A stretch of 64,000 nucleotides of DNA from assembly GCA_029259715.1 (NCBI GenBank), contig JAJDEP010000012.1, forward strand, positions 62,001-126,000. The letters are read 5' to 3'. Each line of letters begins with the position of its first letter. The first letter of the stretch is position 1. Source of the stretch: Planctomycetota bacterium (lineage in GTDB: Bacteria > Planctomycetota > B15-G4). This document shows, one piece after another, positions 48,051-57,283 of this stretch. The translations under genes were made by a program, and so were the position numbers. The notes beneath the pieces were generated by a model. It had not been told where the DNA came from. It was given only the letters and a program-made list of their open reading frames with translations, and ran no database searches.

Positions 48051-49431
48051 CGAGGGCTTGCCGTCCCACCAACATGGCCTTCTCCCATTTCCTCGAGAAG
48101 AACAGCGCGGCCACCCCGAGACCCTTCAGGCACGCGGACGTGAGCACGGCATACCACACGCCGACGAGCCCCCACCCGAGACCGACGGCGAACAGCCAGG
48201 CCAGCGGCAGACGCAGCACGTTGCCGGGGATCGTGATGATCGCCGTCCGCAGCGACGAACCGGCGCCGGCCATGGCCTCGGCGTAGATCATCTCCAGGGC
48301 CTGGGGGATCTGGCAGAACGCCATGGTCGTCACGTAGGTGACCGTCACGGCGATGATGCCCGGGTCGTCGGTGTAGAAGCCCGCGAGGCGCTCCGGGATG
48401 GTCAGCATGAGGATCGTCGTCACGCTCATGGCCGCCGCGCCCAGACCCACGCCGACGTGTCCGGCACGCCGGGCGCGCTCGAATCGGCCGGCGCCCACCG
48501 AGTGGGCGCAGACGGTGCCCGTGGCCACGCCGATGCCGAGCACCAGCATGAAGGAGACGCTCTCGATGCCGCGGAAGCCGATGCCGAAGGCGCCGTAGGC
48601 GTCCTGCCCGAAACGGCCGATGAGCTGGTTCAGCGTCATGGCCACGAGGCCGAACAGCAGCGTCGACGAGCCGGCCGGCACACCCACGCGCACGATCTCC
48701 TTCGCCAGCCGCGCATCGTGTCGATAGTTGCTCAGTGCCAGCAGCGGCTCGAAGCGATAGCGACGCACGAGCAGCAGCAGCCCGAGCGCCGGCGCCACGG
48801 TGCGCGACACCCCGGTGGCGAGCGCCGCGCCGACCACGCCCATCCCCGCCCCGGAGATGACCACGCCGAACACCTCGATGGAGTCGAGCACGAGCAGTCC
48901 GTTGAGCACCAGGTTGATGACGACGGCCACGCAGCCCAGGCGGAACGGCGTCACGGCGTTGCCGAGCCCTTGGAAGGCGAAGTCGACCATCGTCGCCGCG
49001 AACAGCATGGGCATGAACAGGATCAGCGTGCGCAGGTAGGCCACCCCCGCCGCCGCCACCTCGCCGCGACCGCCCATGAGCCGCACGAGGTCGGGAGCGA
49101 AGATCCACTCGATGACGGCCAGGGGCACGGCCACCTTTGCCGCGAGGGCCAGGCCGTGGGCGAGGGCCCGGGCCGAGGCCTCGCGATTGCCGGCGCCGAG
49201 GTTGCGCGCCATCAGCGACTGCGTGCCGCGGGCGAGCGCCAGGATGAAGCCGAAGTTGGCGATCGACACCATCATGAACAGGCCCATGGCGTTGACCGAC
49301 ACGGGGCTGTGCCGCCCGAGGAACCAGGCGTCGTTCAGGTGGTAGGCGTTCTGCAGCAGGAAGGTGAGACAGGCCGGGCCGGCCAGGCGCAGGATCGCGC
49401 CCAGGATGGGATCGTCGACGGTGTTGCGCAC
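48040..49431 (-). CDS. MATE-family exporter
   Basis: 463 residues with 12 predicted transmembrane helices in two homologous halves. N-terminal PILGAILRLAGPACLTFLLQNAYHLNDAWFLG and the mid-protein LAKEIVRVGVPAGSSTLLFGLVAMTLNQLIGRFG are typical MATE half-repeats. The family exports cationic drugs or metabolites using Na+ or H+ gradients. The gene sits 7 bp after the small exported protein gene and overlaps the dehydrogenase gene, forming a three-gene minus-strand operon. Confidence 0.92.
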   Translation of the reverse strand: MRNTVDDPILGAILRLAGPACLTFLLQNAYHLNDAWFLGRHSPVSVNAMGLFMMVSIANFGFILALARGTQSLMARNLGAGNREASARALAHGLALAAKVAVPLAVIEWIFAPDLVRLMGGRGEVAAAGVAYLRTLILFMPMLFAATMVDFAFQGLGNAVTPFRLGCVAVVINLVLNGLLVLDSIEVFGVVISGAGMGVVGAALATGVSRTVAPALGLLLLVRRYRFEPLLALSNYRHDARLAKEIVRVGVPAGSSTLLFGLVAMTLNQLIGRFGQDAYGAFGIGFRGIESVSFMLVLGIGVATGTVCAHSVGAGRFERARRAGHVGVGLGAAAMSVTTILMLTIPERLAGFYTDDPGIIAVTVTYVTTMAFCQIPQALEMIYAEAMAGAGSSLRTAIITIPGNVLRLPLAWLFAVGLGWGLVGVWYAVLTSACLKGLGVAALFFSRKWEKAMLVGRQALDVR

Positions 49432-49438
49432 CCGGCCC

Positions 49439-49975
49439 CTAGCGTGGTCCGAGGCCCAACCGCAACCGGATCCGCCCGGCCTTCTCGCCCAGGTGCCAGA
49501 GCAGATGGACCTCGTCCTTCCCGATGTGCAGCAATTGGAGGGTCAGGTGCGCCGCCGCCCAACTCACCTCCACGGGCTCGCTGGGCACATCGAGGGCGTC
49601 GGTGCCTTCCACCACGAAGAAGCGCAGCGTGCCCCCCGGATCGACGGTGAAGCCGAAGGGGTGGCGCCCGCCCCGGATGCGGTGCTCGCCGAAGCGCAGG
49701 TCGGCCTTGCAGCGGATCTGGCCGCCGAGCGCCAGCAGGGTCTGCACGCGCAGGCGGTGCAATCCGGCCTCGTCGAGGCCCATCGGCTCGGTCCACTTGG
49801 ACAGGTCGGTGCCGATCTGCCGCCAGGCGACCTCGACCTCCAGGGTCGTGGCCGGCAGGGACAGGGTGGTCGTCGCGGAGGCGGGAGGCTCGTCGCCGGC
49901 CCCGAGCAGGAACGTCGTCAGAGGCGTCGTCAGGGACAGGGAGATCAGGGTGAACAGCGGGATGAGGAGCTTCAC
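49439..49975 (-). CDS. Exported protein of unknown function
   Basis: 178 residues. A hydrophobic N-terminus (MKLLIPLFTLISLSLTTPLTTFLLGAG) reads as a signal peptide. The rest is a compact beta-rich domain with LRFGEHRIRGGRHPFGFTVDPGGTLRFFVVEG, a layout of alternating strands of about 120 residues. No named family is recognised. It is the first gene of the minus-strand run with MATE and dehydrogenase, and is divergent from the FAD protein gene with a 53-bp gap that must hold both promoters. Confidence 0.7.
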   Translation of the reverse strand: MKLLIPLFTLISLSLTTPLTTFLLGAGDEPPASATTTLSLPATTLEVEVAWRQIGTDLSKWTEPMGLDEAGLHRLRVQTLLALGGQIRCKADLRFGEHRIRGGRHPFGFTVDPGGTLRFFVVEGTDALDVPSEPVEVSWAAAHLTLQLLHIGKDEVHLLWHLGEKAGRIRLRLGLGPR

Positions 49976-50028
49976 GATCGTCGGCCTCCGGTTCAGCAGG
50001 ATTGTAGACGTGTGCCGGGCCGTGAAGA

Positions 50029-51411
50029 ATGACGACCATGTCCGCTCGCATCGCCATCGCCGGAGGAGGCCCCACAGGCCTCATGCTGGCCCGCCTGCTC
50101 CACGGAGACGGCCACGAGGTGACGGTCTTCGAGGCCGATCACGAGATCGGCGGCCTGTGCCGGTCCCGGGACGTCGATGGTTACGCCTTCGATCTGGCCG
50201 GCGGCCACATCATGTACACCCGCGATCCCCGGGTGGACGCCTTCTGGACCAGCCTCTTCACCGACGACCCGCTCACCAGCATCAAGCGCGACACGCGCAT
50301 CCTCCACGATCCTGACCATTGGGTGAGCTACCCCTTCGAGAACGGCCTGGGCGAGCTGCCCCTCGACCACAACCTCGAGTGCACCGAGGGGGTCATCCGC
50401 GCGCACCTCGCCCGTTCGACGGCGCCCCAGCCTGAAGACTTCCGCGGCTGGATCGATTGGAAGATGGGCGCCGGCGTCGCCAAGCACTTCATGGCCCCCT
50501 ACAACGAGAAGATCTGGAAGGCGGACCTCGCCGAGATGGGCACGACGTGGATCGCCGACCGCGTGCCCGACGCCCCGCTCGAGGACGTGTTGCGCTCGTC
50601 GCTCGGCGAGACCACCGAGGGATACACGCACCAGATCAACTTCCGTTACCCGACCCACGGCGGGTTCGCCGACATCCACGAGCGCATCGCGGCGCCGGTG
50701 CGCGACCGCATCCGGCTCAATCATCGCGTCGAGCAGATCGAGCAGGCGGGTGAGGAGTGGATCGTCGACGGCGAGCGCTTCGACCTCGTCATCTCGACGC
50801 TCGCGCTGCACGACCTGCCGAAGATTCTCAAGGGCATGGACCCGACGGCCGCCGACGCGGCGCGCCAACTGCGTTTCCGCGGCGTGGCCTGTTACCTGCT
50901 GGGCGTCGAGGAGGAGTGGGTCAAGCCGTACTGCTGGGTGTACCTGCCGCACGCGAAGCAGGGGCCCGCCAACCGCATCACCTACCTCTCCAACTACAGC
51001 CCCAACAACGCGCCCACGGGCAAGGGCTCGATCCTGGCCGAGGTCACCTACGACCCCGATCTGCCGGTGCCCGATGTCACGCAGCAGGGGCGACGTGAGC
51101 TCGCCCGCGCGCTGCAGACCGCCGGCGTCATGGACGCCGATCGCGTGACCGTCACAGACGCGCACCTCAACCGCGTCTCGTACATCCTCTACGACCTGGA
51201 TTTCGAGGCGAAACGCAACGCGACGCTGGCCTATCTCGACGGGCTCGAGGGCTTCGAGGCCATCGGCCGCTTCGGCCGCTACGAGTACCACAACTCCGAC
51301 CAGTGCCTGGCGCGGGCCTTCGAGCTGCACGAGCGGCTCGCGCCCTCGCTGGCCCGGGGCGGCGGCGACCGCCGGGGCGCGACACTCGACGGAGGGTCGC
51401 CGCTTGCCTGA
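50029..51411 (+). CDS. FAD-dependent amine-oxidase-like protein (UDP-galactopyranose mutase / protoporphyrinogen oxidase-like)
   Basis: 460 residues. The FAD dinucleotide motif is RIAIAGGGPTGLMLARLLHGDGHEVTVFEADHEIGG near the N-terminus. It is followed by the GG..F/DLAGGHIMY motif and APYNEKIWK, shared by UDP-galactopyranose-mutase-like and related flavoproteins found in polysaccharide clusters. ATG 50029 and ATG 50038 are both possible starts. The stop overlaps a glycosyltransferase gene by 8 bp, which supports a role in sugar-nucleotide or glycan modification rather than haem synthesis. Confidence 0.82.
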   Translation: MTTMSARIAIAGGGPTGLMLARLLHGDGHEVTVFEADHEIGGLCRSRDVDGYAFDLAGGHIMYTRDPRVDAFWTSLFTDDPLTSIKRDTRILHDPDHWVSYPFENGLGELPLDHNLECTEGVIRAHLARSTAPQPEDFRGWIDWKMGAGVAKHFMAPYNEKIWKADLAEMGTTWIADRVPDAPLEDVLRSSLGETTEGYTHQINFRYPTHGGFADIHERIAAPVRDRIRLNHRVEQIEQAGEEWIVDGERFDLVISTLALHDLPKILKGMDPTAADAARQLRFRGVACYLLGVEEEWVKPYCWVYLPHAKQGPANRITYLSNYSPNNAPTGKGSILAEVTYDPDLPVPDVTQQGRRELARALQTAGVMDADRVTVTDAHLNRVSYILYDLDFEAKRNATLAYLDGLEGFEAIGRFGRYEYHNSDQCLARAFELHERLAPSLARGGGDRRGATLDGGSPLA

Positions 51412-52372
51412 CTCCCCCTTCGAGGGCCGGGTCTCGCTGGTGATCCCCACGCTCAACGGCGGTGAACGCTTCGAGCGCGCGCTGCAGGTCTGGCGCGATC
51501 AGGCGGGCGTGGGGAAGCTCGACATCGTCTGCCCCGACTCGGGCAGCCAGGACGGCACCATCGACGTGATCCGTCGCGCCGGCGCCAAGACCCAGCCCAT
51601 CGCCCCGGCCCACTTCAATCACGGCGAGACGCGCAACCGCGCCGTCGCGACGACGACCACCGACTACGTGATCCTTTCGGTGCAGGACGCCGTGCCGCTC
51701 TCGACGGACGTGGCCCGGTCGTTGCTCGAGCCCCTCGAGGACGACAAGACCGTCGCCGCCACCTATGGACGGCAGGTGCCCATGCCCGGTTGCCATCCCG
51801 TGCTGGCCGAGCGCATCGACTCGTGGGCGGGCGGCACCGAGCCCGTCGTGCAGGCGCTCGGCGCATCCGACTGGAACGAAATGGCGCCGATGGAGCGGCT
51901 CGGCGTGATCCGCTACGACCACGTCATCGCCTGCATGCGCCGTTCGATGTGGGAGCGCCAGCGCTTCGAGCACCTCGCCTTCGGCGAAGACGTGGCCTGG
52001 GCCGCCCGCATCATCCGCGGCGGCTGGCGCATCACCTTCGTGCCGGACGCCGTCGTCGAGCACAGCCACGACCGCAGCGCCTGGGATGAGGCCCGCCGCA
52101 TCTACTGCGACCACAGCAACCTGCGGCGCCTGGTCGAGCTGATGACCGTGCCGAGCCGCAAGCACATCGAGGGCAACATCGAGGCGGCCCGGGCCCACTA
52201 CGCCCACCTGGTGGACGCCAAGACCGACGTGGACGCCACGACCCGGGCCCTGTGGCACGAGTGGGCCGAGAAGCTCGCGCAGTACGAGAACTGGGCCCAG
52301 TACCTGGGCGCGCACTATTCGCACCGCTGGTGGTTCGGCCCCTTCGACCGCTGGCTACGCAAGGGCATCTGA
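51404..52372 (+). CDS. GT2-family glycosyltransferase
   Basis: 322 residues from a TTG at 51404 that has GGAGGG 7 bp upstream; no ATG or GTG nearby fits. The GT-A fold start is VSLVIPTLNGGERFERALQ. The nucleotide-sugar Asp lies in CPDSGSQDGTIDVI, and GEDVAWAARIIRGGWRITFVPDAVVEHSHDRS carries the ED..L-like catalytic region with the following His-rich strand. It resembles rhamnosyltransferase-type GT2 enzymes. It is co-translated with the FAD protein. Confidence 0.9.
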   Translation: MPDSPFEGRVSLVIPTLNGGERFERALQVWRDQAGVGKLDIVCPDSGSQDGTIDVIRRAGAKTQPIAPAHFNHGETRNRAVATTTTDYVILSVQDAVPLSTDVARSLLEPLEDDKTVAATYGRQVPMPGCHPVLAERIDSWAGGTEPVVQALGASDWNEMAPMERLGVIRYDHVIACMRRSMWERQRFEHLAFGEDVAWAARIIRGGWRITFVPDAVVEHSHDRSAWDEARRIYCDHSNLRRLVELMTVPSRKHIEGNIEAARAHYAHLVDAKTDVDATTRALWHEWAEKLAQYENWAQYLGAHYSHRWWFGPFDRWLRKGI

Positions 52373-52591
52373 GGGGCGATCCACGCTTCCCGGGTCGACC
52401 GACACGGGCCTTCAGGCAGCCGCGGCGTCAGGTCGATGGGAACTTGGCGAGCCCTCCGCGGTTTGCCAGGGGCTCGCGGCGCCCCGGCCCGCCGTGACCG
52501 CGACACGCTCCCCTCGCCGGCCCCCTTCGCCTCACCGGTCACGAGCGCCACTCTTGCCCCGGGCGGACCCGACCGAGACCATGACAGCCCC

Positions 52592-54553
52592 ATGAGCCCT
52601 CCCGCCCCCCGCATCGGTCCTCTCGCCGTGATGGCCCTGCTCGGGCTCGGCCTGCTCCTCGGCGGCTGCGGTGGCGAGAGCGGTGGCGGAAGGGGTGCCG
52701 TCACCGGGCAGGCCGCGCCGAACGCCGTCGACTTCACCGGCCCCCGCACCGTCGTCCTGATCAGTCTCGACACCCTGAGGCCCGATCGACTGGGGGTCTA
52801 CGGCGGGCCCGCAGGCGTCTCCCCGGTCCTCGACGGACTCGCAACGGAGTCCCTGGTCTTCGACGACGCCCTAGCCCCGGCGCCCTGGACCCTGCCGTCG
52901 CACATGTCGATGCTCACCGGCCTCGACCCCATCGCGCACGGCGTCAAGCGCGGCAATGTGCGCCTGGCCAACGACGTGACCACCCTGGCCGAGATCCTCG
53001 CCGCCGACGGCTTCCGCACCGCGGCCTTTACCGACGGCGGCTTCGTCAGCGCCCGCTTCGGCTTCGACCAGGGCTTCGAGACCTACGCGGACGAGCGCGA
53101 CAACGACGGCCCCAACGGCTTCGCCCGCCTGCTCCCCCCCGCCCTCGACTGGATGCGCGACCACGACGACGAGGACTTCTTCGTCTTCGTGCACACCTTC
53201 GACGTCCACGGGCCCTACGACGAGGGCGACCCCGAAGTCATCGAGCGCTTCCGGCAGCGGGAGGTCACGCCTCACGAGCACGATCAGCGCTTCGACCGCG
53301 CGCGCTACATCGAGCAGCAGAAGAAGATGCGCATCCCCCTCTACGGGCGGCTGGGCGAGTTCTTCAACGACTATGACGCCGGCGTCTTCGAGGCCGATCG
53401 CGGGGTCGGTCGGATCCTCGCCACCCTCGCGGAGGCCGGCCGGCTCGACGAGGCCCTGATCATCGTCACCTCCGACCACGGCGAGTCGGTCTTCGAACGC
53501 GGACTCCACGTGGGCCACGGCATCGCGCTCACCGACGACGAGGTCGGCATCCCGCTCATCGTGCGTCTGCCCGACAAGGCTCATGCCGGTGTACGCCTCG
53601 ACACGACGGTCGACCTGGTCGACATCGCGCCCACCGTCTGCGCGGCCATGGGCCTGGCGCCCGACGCGCACATGCAGGGCGAGGACCTCGTGCGCCTCGC
53701 GGAAGGGCGGCCGCGGCTGCGTCAGTATCTTCTCGGGCAGTCGGCCAACACGGAGAGCTACTCCCTCGTCAGCGACGGCTTCAAGTACATCTCGCCGCTC
53801 GGCCTGGAGAGTTTCGAGGTCACGAAACGGCATCTCGGATTCTCCTCGCCGCTCAACCCGAACCGCACTGATTGCATCGAGTACACCTTCGGCGGCGATG
53901 ACGGTGTCGACCTCTGTTACGACGTGGAAGGCGACCCCCTGGCCATCCATGATCACCTGCCCCACGCCGAACAGCTGTTCCGGCGCAGCACCGACCCCGG
54001 CGAGTCTCACGATCTGTCCCAGGAGATGCCGGAGACCACCGACTCCATGCGCGGGCAGCTGCTCAACGCCATGCAGCGCTCTCACGATGTCTACCTGAAG
54101 CTGTTCGACCCGGCGATGGACGATCCCGCGCCCTTCGATCCGCACCACGAGCAGCAGCTCGCACAGCTCGGCTACATGGACACCAAGTCCGACGACGGCG
54201 CCGTCAGCAAAGAGGACTTCCTCAAGATGGCGCGCTCGATGCGCGAGCAGATCAAGCACCCGCACCACCCGCCGGACATGGCGCCCGTCGAGGCGATCGA
54301 CGCCCGTGTGCATGAGGTGCGCCTGGCCCTGCGCGACGGTTCGGTGCCCGCCGATGCGAGCGCCGTCCTCGAGCAGGCGGTCTCCGACTACTCGACCTGG
54401 GCGTCGAAGCACGGCAGTGTCGACGACACGCGCTGGTGGCCGCGCATCCAGTGGCGAGTGTTCGAGGTGATGGAGCTCGCCGAAGCGGCCGGCATCGCCG
54501 TCGACCGGCGTGCGTGGCGTCGTCAGGCGCTGCAGCTGATCAAGGACGACTGA
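52592..54553 (+). CDS. Sulfatase-fold lipoprotein, Thr at the nucleophile position
   Basis: 653 residues from the ATG at 52592. The signal sequence ends in LLLGGC, a lipobox. The core starts with VLISLDTLRPDRLGVYG and has metal-ligand regions TFDVHGPYDEGD and IIVTSDHGESVFERGLHVGHG. The catalytic-site motif is WTLPSHMSMLTG, so, as in the gene at 35513, the Cys/Ser of the formylglycine signature is Thr and the Arg is His. The C-terminal 150 residues are helical and charged. The 219 bp before the start hold no visible gene. The substrate is unknown; a phosphodiesterase or phosphotransferase of envelope glycans is possible. Confidence 0.85.
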   Translation: MSPPAPRIGPLAVMALLGLGLLLGGCGGESGGGRGAVTGQAAPNAVDFTGPRTVVLISLDTLRPDRLGVYGGPAGVSPVLDGLATESLVFDDALAPAPWTLPSHMSMLTGLDPIAHGVKRGNVRLANDVTTLAEILAADGFRTAAFTDGGFVSARFGFDQGFETYADERDNDGPNGFARLLPPALDWMRDHDDEDFFVFVHTFDVHGPYDEGDPEVIERFRQREVTPHEHDQRFDRARYIEQQKKMRIPLYGRLGEFFNDYDAGVFEADRGVGRILATLAEAGRLDEALIIVTSDHGESVFERGLHVGHGIALTDDEVGIPLIVRLPDKAHAGVRLDTTVDLVDIAPTVCAAMGLAPDAHMQGEDLVRLAEGRPRLRQYLLGQSANTESYSLVSDGFKYISPLGLESFEVTKRHLGFSSPLNPNRTDCIEYTFGGDDGVDLCYDVEGDPLAIHDHLPHAEQLFRRSTDPGESHDLSQEMPETTDSMRGQLLNAMQRSHDVYLKLFDPAMDDPAPFDPHHEQQLAQLGYMDTKSDDGAVSKEDFLKMARSMREQIKHPHHPPDMAPVEAIDARVHEVRLALRDGSVPADASAVLEQAVSDYSTWASKHGSVDDTRWWPRIQWRVFEVMELAEAAGIAVDRRAWRRQALQLIKDD

Positions 54554-54603
54554 CGCTGGGCGTTCGAGAGCTTCCGCCGCCGAGGGGTCTCGCGGCCCGC
54601 GGC

Positions 54604-56178
54604 ATGCTCGCACTGCTGTTCGTCTCGATGGCCGCCGTTGCCGTCACGGCCGCAAGCCCGCGGCACACGGCCGCTCAGGAATCGGCCGCCCAGGCCATGG
54701 GCGCAAGAGTCGCGGCCGCTCAGCACCGGGCCGCCCAGAGCCCGGCGGGCGGACGCGATGTCGTCCTGCTCCTCGCATCCGAGACCCTCGGGGGGTCGGC
54801 ACGCGCGGCAACCCTGCTCCAGGGCATGTGCGACGGCACCGACGTCCTCGGCGCCGTGCGTTTCGAAGCGCGGTCGTTGCCCGGCGCGTGGCCTGCTGAC
54901 GGGGGCGCCGCCGTGGATGGCCGCACCGACCTGCGGACGGTCATCGCCATCGTGGGTGACGGCGCCCTGCTGCCCGGCGTCGACCCGAACGCGCCCCCGC
55001 GCCCGGCGGACGTCCTCATCAGCCGCGACATCGATGCAGACGCCCTGGCGCACTCGCTGGTCGACTTGCGACGATCGGTCGCGGCGACAGGCGCCGATCT
55101 CGTGCTGTGCTCGGCCCCGCTCGGGATGCAGGGCCGGGTCGAGATGCCCGAGTTGCTCGCGGCGCGAGCCGTGGTCCTGGCAGACAGCGCGAAAGGCTCA
55201 GGCAGCACGACTCTCGATCTCGGCGGCCACTTCGAGGGCCTCGAACGCTCGCCGATGTTTGCCGACGGCATCGACACCCTCGACGACTTCGGCCACGACG
55301 AACTGGCGCGAGTGCTGTGGCGCGCCATCCTCGCCGAGGACTCGCCCCTTGCACCTCGTGACGACTCCGAGCGCGCGGCCCGCGCGGAGGCGCGCGCCTT
55401 CCTCGCGCTGTACGACGGCGACCTCGACGCCTTCGAGGAGCAGGGGCGGGCGTTGATGAGCGTCGAGGGACCCACGCGTGGCTCGAACATGCGGCGTGCC
55501 ATCTTCGGCACGGCCCTCGACAAGCGCCGATCCGAGACGGCGCACAGTTCTCACGGAGAGCCGACCGGGACCAAGGGGGACGACCGCTGGTACGAGCTCA
55601 TCGGCCGCTACGACCTCAAGAGCCTCGAGCGCCCGCCCGAGGTACGGACCGCAGGTGTCCGGCTCGCGGCCTTCATCGCAACGGCCTGGGACGATCAGCT
55701 GTCACCGACCGGCGGGATCGAACCCGAGATCATTCGCGTGCTGGCCGGAACCCACTTGTACGACGACGTAGGGGGAGCCCGCGACCGCGCCGAGGCCCTC
55801 GTCGACGAGCACCCTCACCGCATCGAGGCCTGGGCGGCGCTGCAGTTCGCGTGGGCCTTCCACCCGCCCCTGCGCGACCGGAGGGCCGAAGCGCTCGGCC
55901 ACCTCGAACAGTTCACCCGCGGCGCCGCGAACATCCGGGCCGCGCGCAAGGTCTTCGACGCCTGGCCGATGCGCATGCGCTGGCTCCCGGCGCTGATCGC
56001 CGCCAGCCATCCCTATGCGGAGATGACGCCCACCGGTCCGTTGCTCGACAACGCCCGCCGGCGATCAGCCGCAGCGGGCCTGTTTCCCGCGCCGGGCCGG
56101 GTCCTCCGCGAGCAGCTCGCAAAGGGACGCTTTCCGCGGGCGTGGCATCGCGAAGCCGAGCGCTTGTCTCAGCACTGA
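54604..56178 (+). CDS. Exported protein of unknown function, possibly SGNH-like
   Basis: 524 residues from the ATG at 54604. A signal peptide (MLALLFVSMAAVAVTAAS) is followed by an Ala/Gln-rich segment. Residues of about 40-240 have alternating strands and the phrases GADLVLCSAPLGMQGR and FADGIDTLDDFGHDELARVLWRAIL. The latter recalls the Asp/His end of SGNH hydrolases (D..H...G...A..L), although the expected His is missing. The remainder is helical. It follows the sulfatase-fold gene by 50 bp and is probably co-transcribed with it. I do not name a function. Confidence 0.65.
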   Translation: MLALLFVSMAAVAVTAASPRHTAAQESAAQAMGARVAAAQHRAAQSPAGGRDVVLLLASETLGGSARAATLLQGMCDGTDVLGAVRFEARSLPGAWPADGGAAVDGRTDLRTVIAIVGDGALLPGVDPNAPPRPADVLISRDIDADALAHSLVDLRRSVAATGADLVLCSAPLGMQGRVEMPELLAARAVVLADSAKGSGSTTLDLGGHFEGLERSPMFADGIDTLDDFGHDELARVLWRAILAEDSPLAPRDDSERAARAEARAFLALYDGDLDAFEEQGRALMSVEGPTRGSNMRRAIFGTALDKRRSETAHSSHGEPTGTKGDDRWYELIGRYDLKSLERPPEVRTAGVRLAAFIATAWDDQLSPTGGIEPEIIRVLAGTHLYDDVGGARDRAEALVDEHPHRIEAWAALQFAWAFHPPLRDRRAEALGHLEQFTRGAANIRAARKVFDAWPMRMRWLPALIAASHPYAEMTPTGPLLDNARRRSAAAGLFPAPGRVLREQLAKGRFPRAWHREAERLSQH

Positions 56179-56235
56179 GCGGCCTCGTCGCGGCGTCGGC
56201 CCGATCCGCGGCCGCTATCGGCGCCGCGTCGGCGG

Positions 56236-57192
56236 TCAGCCGCCCACCTGGTTCATCTGCACGTAGCCGTAGCCTTCGTGCACCACAGGCTTGATGCGCC
56301 GCAAGTGTTCGAGCGCGTCGACCAGCCCCTGCTCGACGCCGACGCCCGAGCGCACGAGGTCGCGCACGGACAGCTCACCACCCTCGAACAGGCACGAGCG
56401 CATGGTGCCGACTGCCGTGAGGCGCAGGCGGTTGCACGTCTCGCAAAAAGGCAGGGAGATGGCGGCGATGATGCCGACCCGCGCCCCCGTGTTCTTGCGG
56501 ATGAACCGATCCGCCGGGCCGCTCCCGCGCTCACACGGTTCGAGCGGGCCGTGGGCCTCGATGCGGCGGCGGATCTCGCTGAGGGGGACGCGCTGCGCCG
56601 CGAGACCGTGATCGTTGCTGGCCATGGGCATGAACTCGATGAAGCGCTGCTCGATGTCCCGCGCGGCGGCGTAGTCGAGCAGGTCGGGGATCTCGTCGTC
56701 ATTGATCCCTCCCATGACCACCGTGTTGATCTTGGTGCCCGTGAAACCGGCGTCGCGCGCCGCATCGACGCCGGCCAGAACGTCCGGCAGCCCGGGACGA
56801 CGGGAGATGCGTTCGAAGCGGTCGGGCCGGAGCGTGTCGATGCTCAGGTTGAGGCGATCGAGACCCGCGTCCTTCAGCGCCTTTGCTTGTCGCGCGAGCA
56901 GGGAACCGTTGGTGGTCATGACGACCTGCGGCTCGCCGGGGATGGCCTTGAGCATGGCCACCAGCTTGTGCACGTCCCGCCGCACGAGGGGTTCGCCACC
57001 GGTGAGGCGGATCTTGCGCACGCCGTGATCGACGAGCACCGTCGCCACCGACCGGATCTCCTCGAAGGTCAGCACGTCGCTGCGATCGAAGAAGGTCTGG
57101 TCCTCCGGCATGCAATACTGGCAACGGAGGTTGCAACGGTCGGTGACCGAGACGCGCAGATAGGTGATCGTCCGTGGCGCGCCGACCTCCAT
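56236..57192 (-). CDS. moaA: GTP 3',8-cyclase, molybdenum cofactor synthesis
   Basis: 318 residues from the ATG at 57192, which has GAGG about 8 bp upstream; a TTG at 57252 would add 20 residues. The radical SAM motif is C20-x3-C24-x2-C27 (CNLRCQYC), with LTGGEPLVRRD following. The second cluster is CETCNRLRLTAVGTMRSC near the C-terminus, and the protein ends in the conserved Gly-Gly tail (QVGG) needed for GTP binding. It converts GTP to the precursor of cyclic pyranopterin monophosphate. It is isolated here from other moa genes but is needed for the NarG cofactor. Confidence 0.95.
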   Translation of the reverse strand: MEVGAPRTITYLRVSVTDRCNLRCQYCMPEDQTFFDRSDVLTFEEIRSVATVLVDHGVRKIRLTGGEPLVRRDVHKLVAMLKAIPGEPQVVMTTNGSLLARQAKALKDAGLDRLNLSIDTLRPDRFERISRRPGLPDVLAGVDAARDAGFTGTKINTVVMGGINDDEIPDLLDYAAARDIEQRFIEFMPMASNDHGLAAQRVPLSEIRRRIEAHGPLEPCERGSGPADRFIRKNTGARVGIIAAISLPFCETCNRLRLTAVGTMRSCLFEGGELSVRDLVRSGVGVEQGLVDALEHLRRIKPVVHEGYGYVQMNQVGG

Positions 57193-57283
57193 GGCCGGAC
57201 CCTCACCGGACGAACCGGGAAGGGGCGCGAAGTGGATCGAGCTGCTGGCCAAGGTGCGGCCTCGAGGGGGAAGGCCTTCCAGT

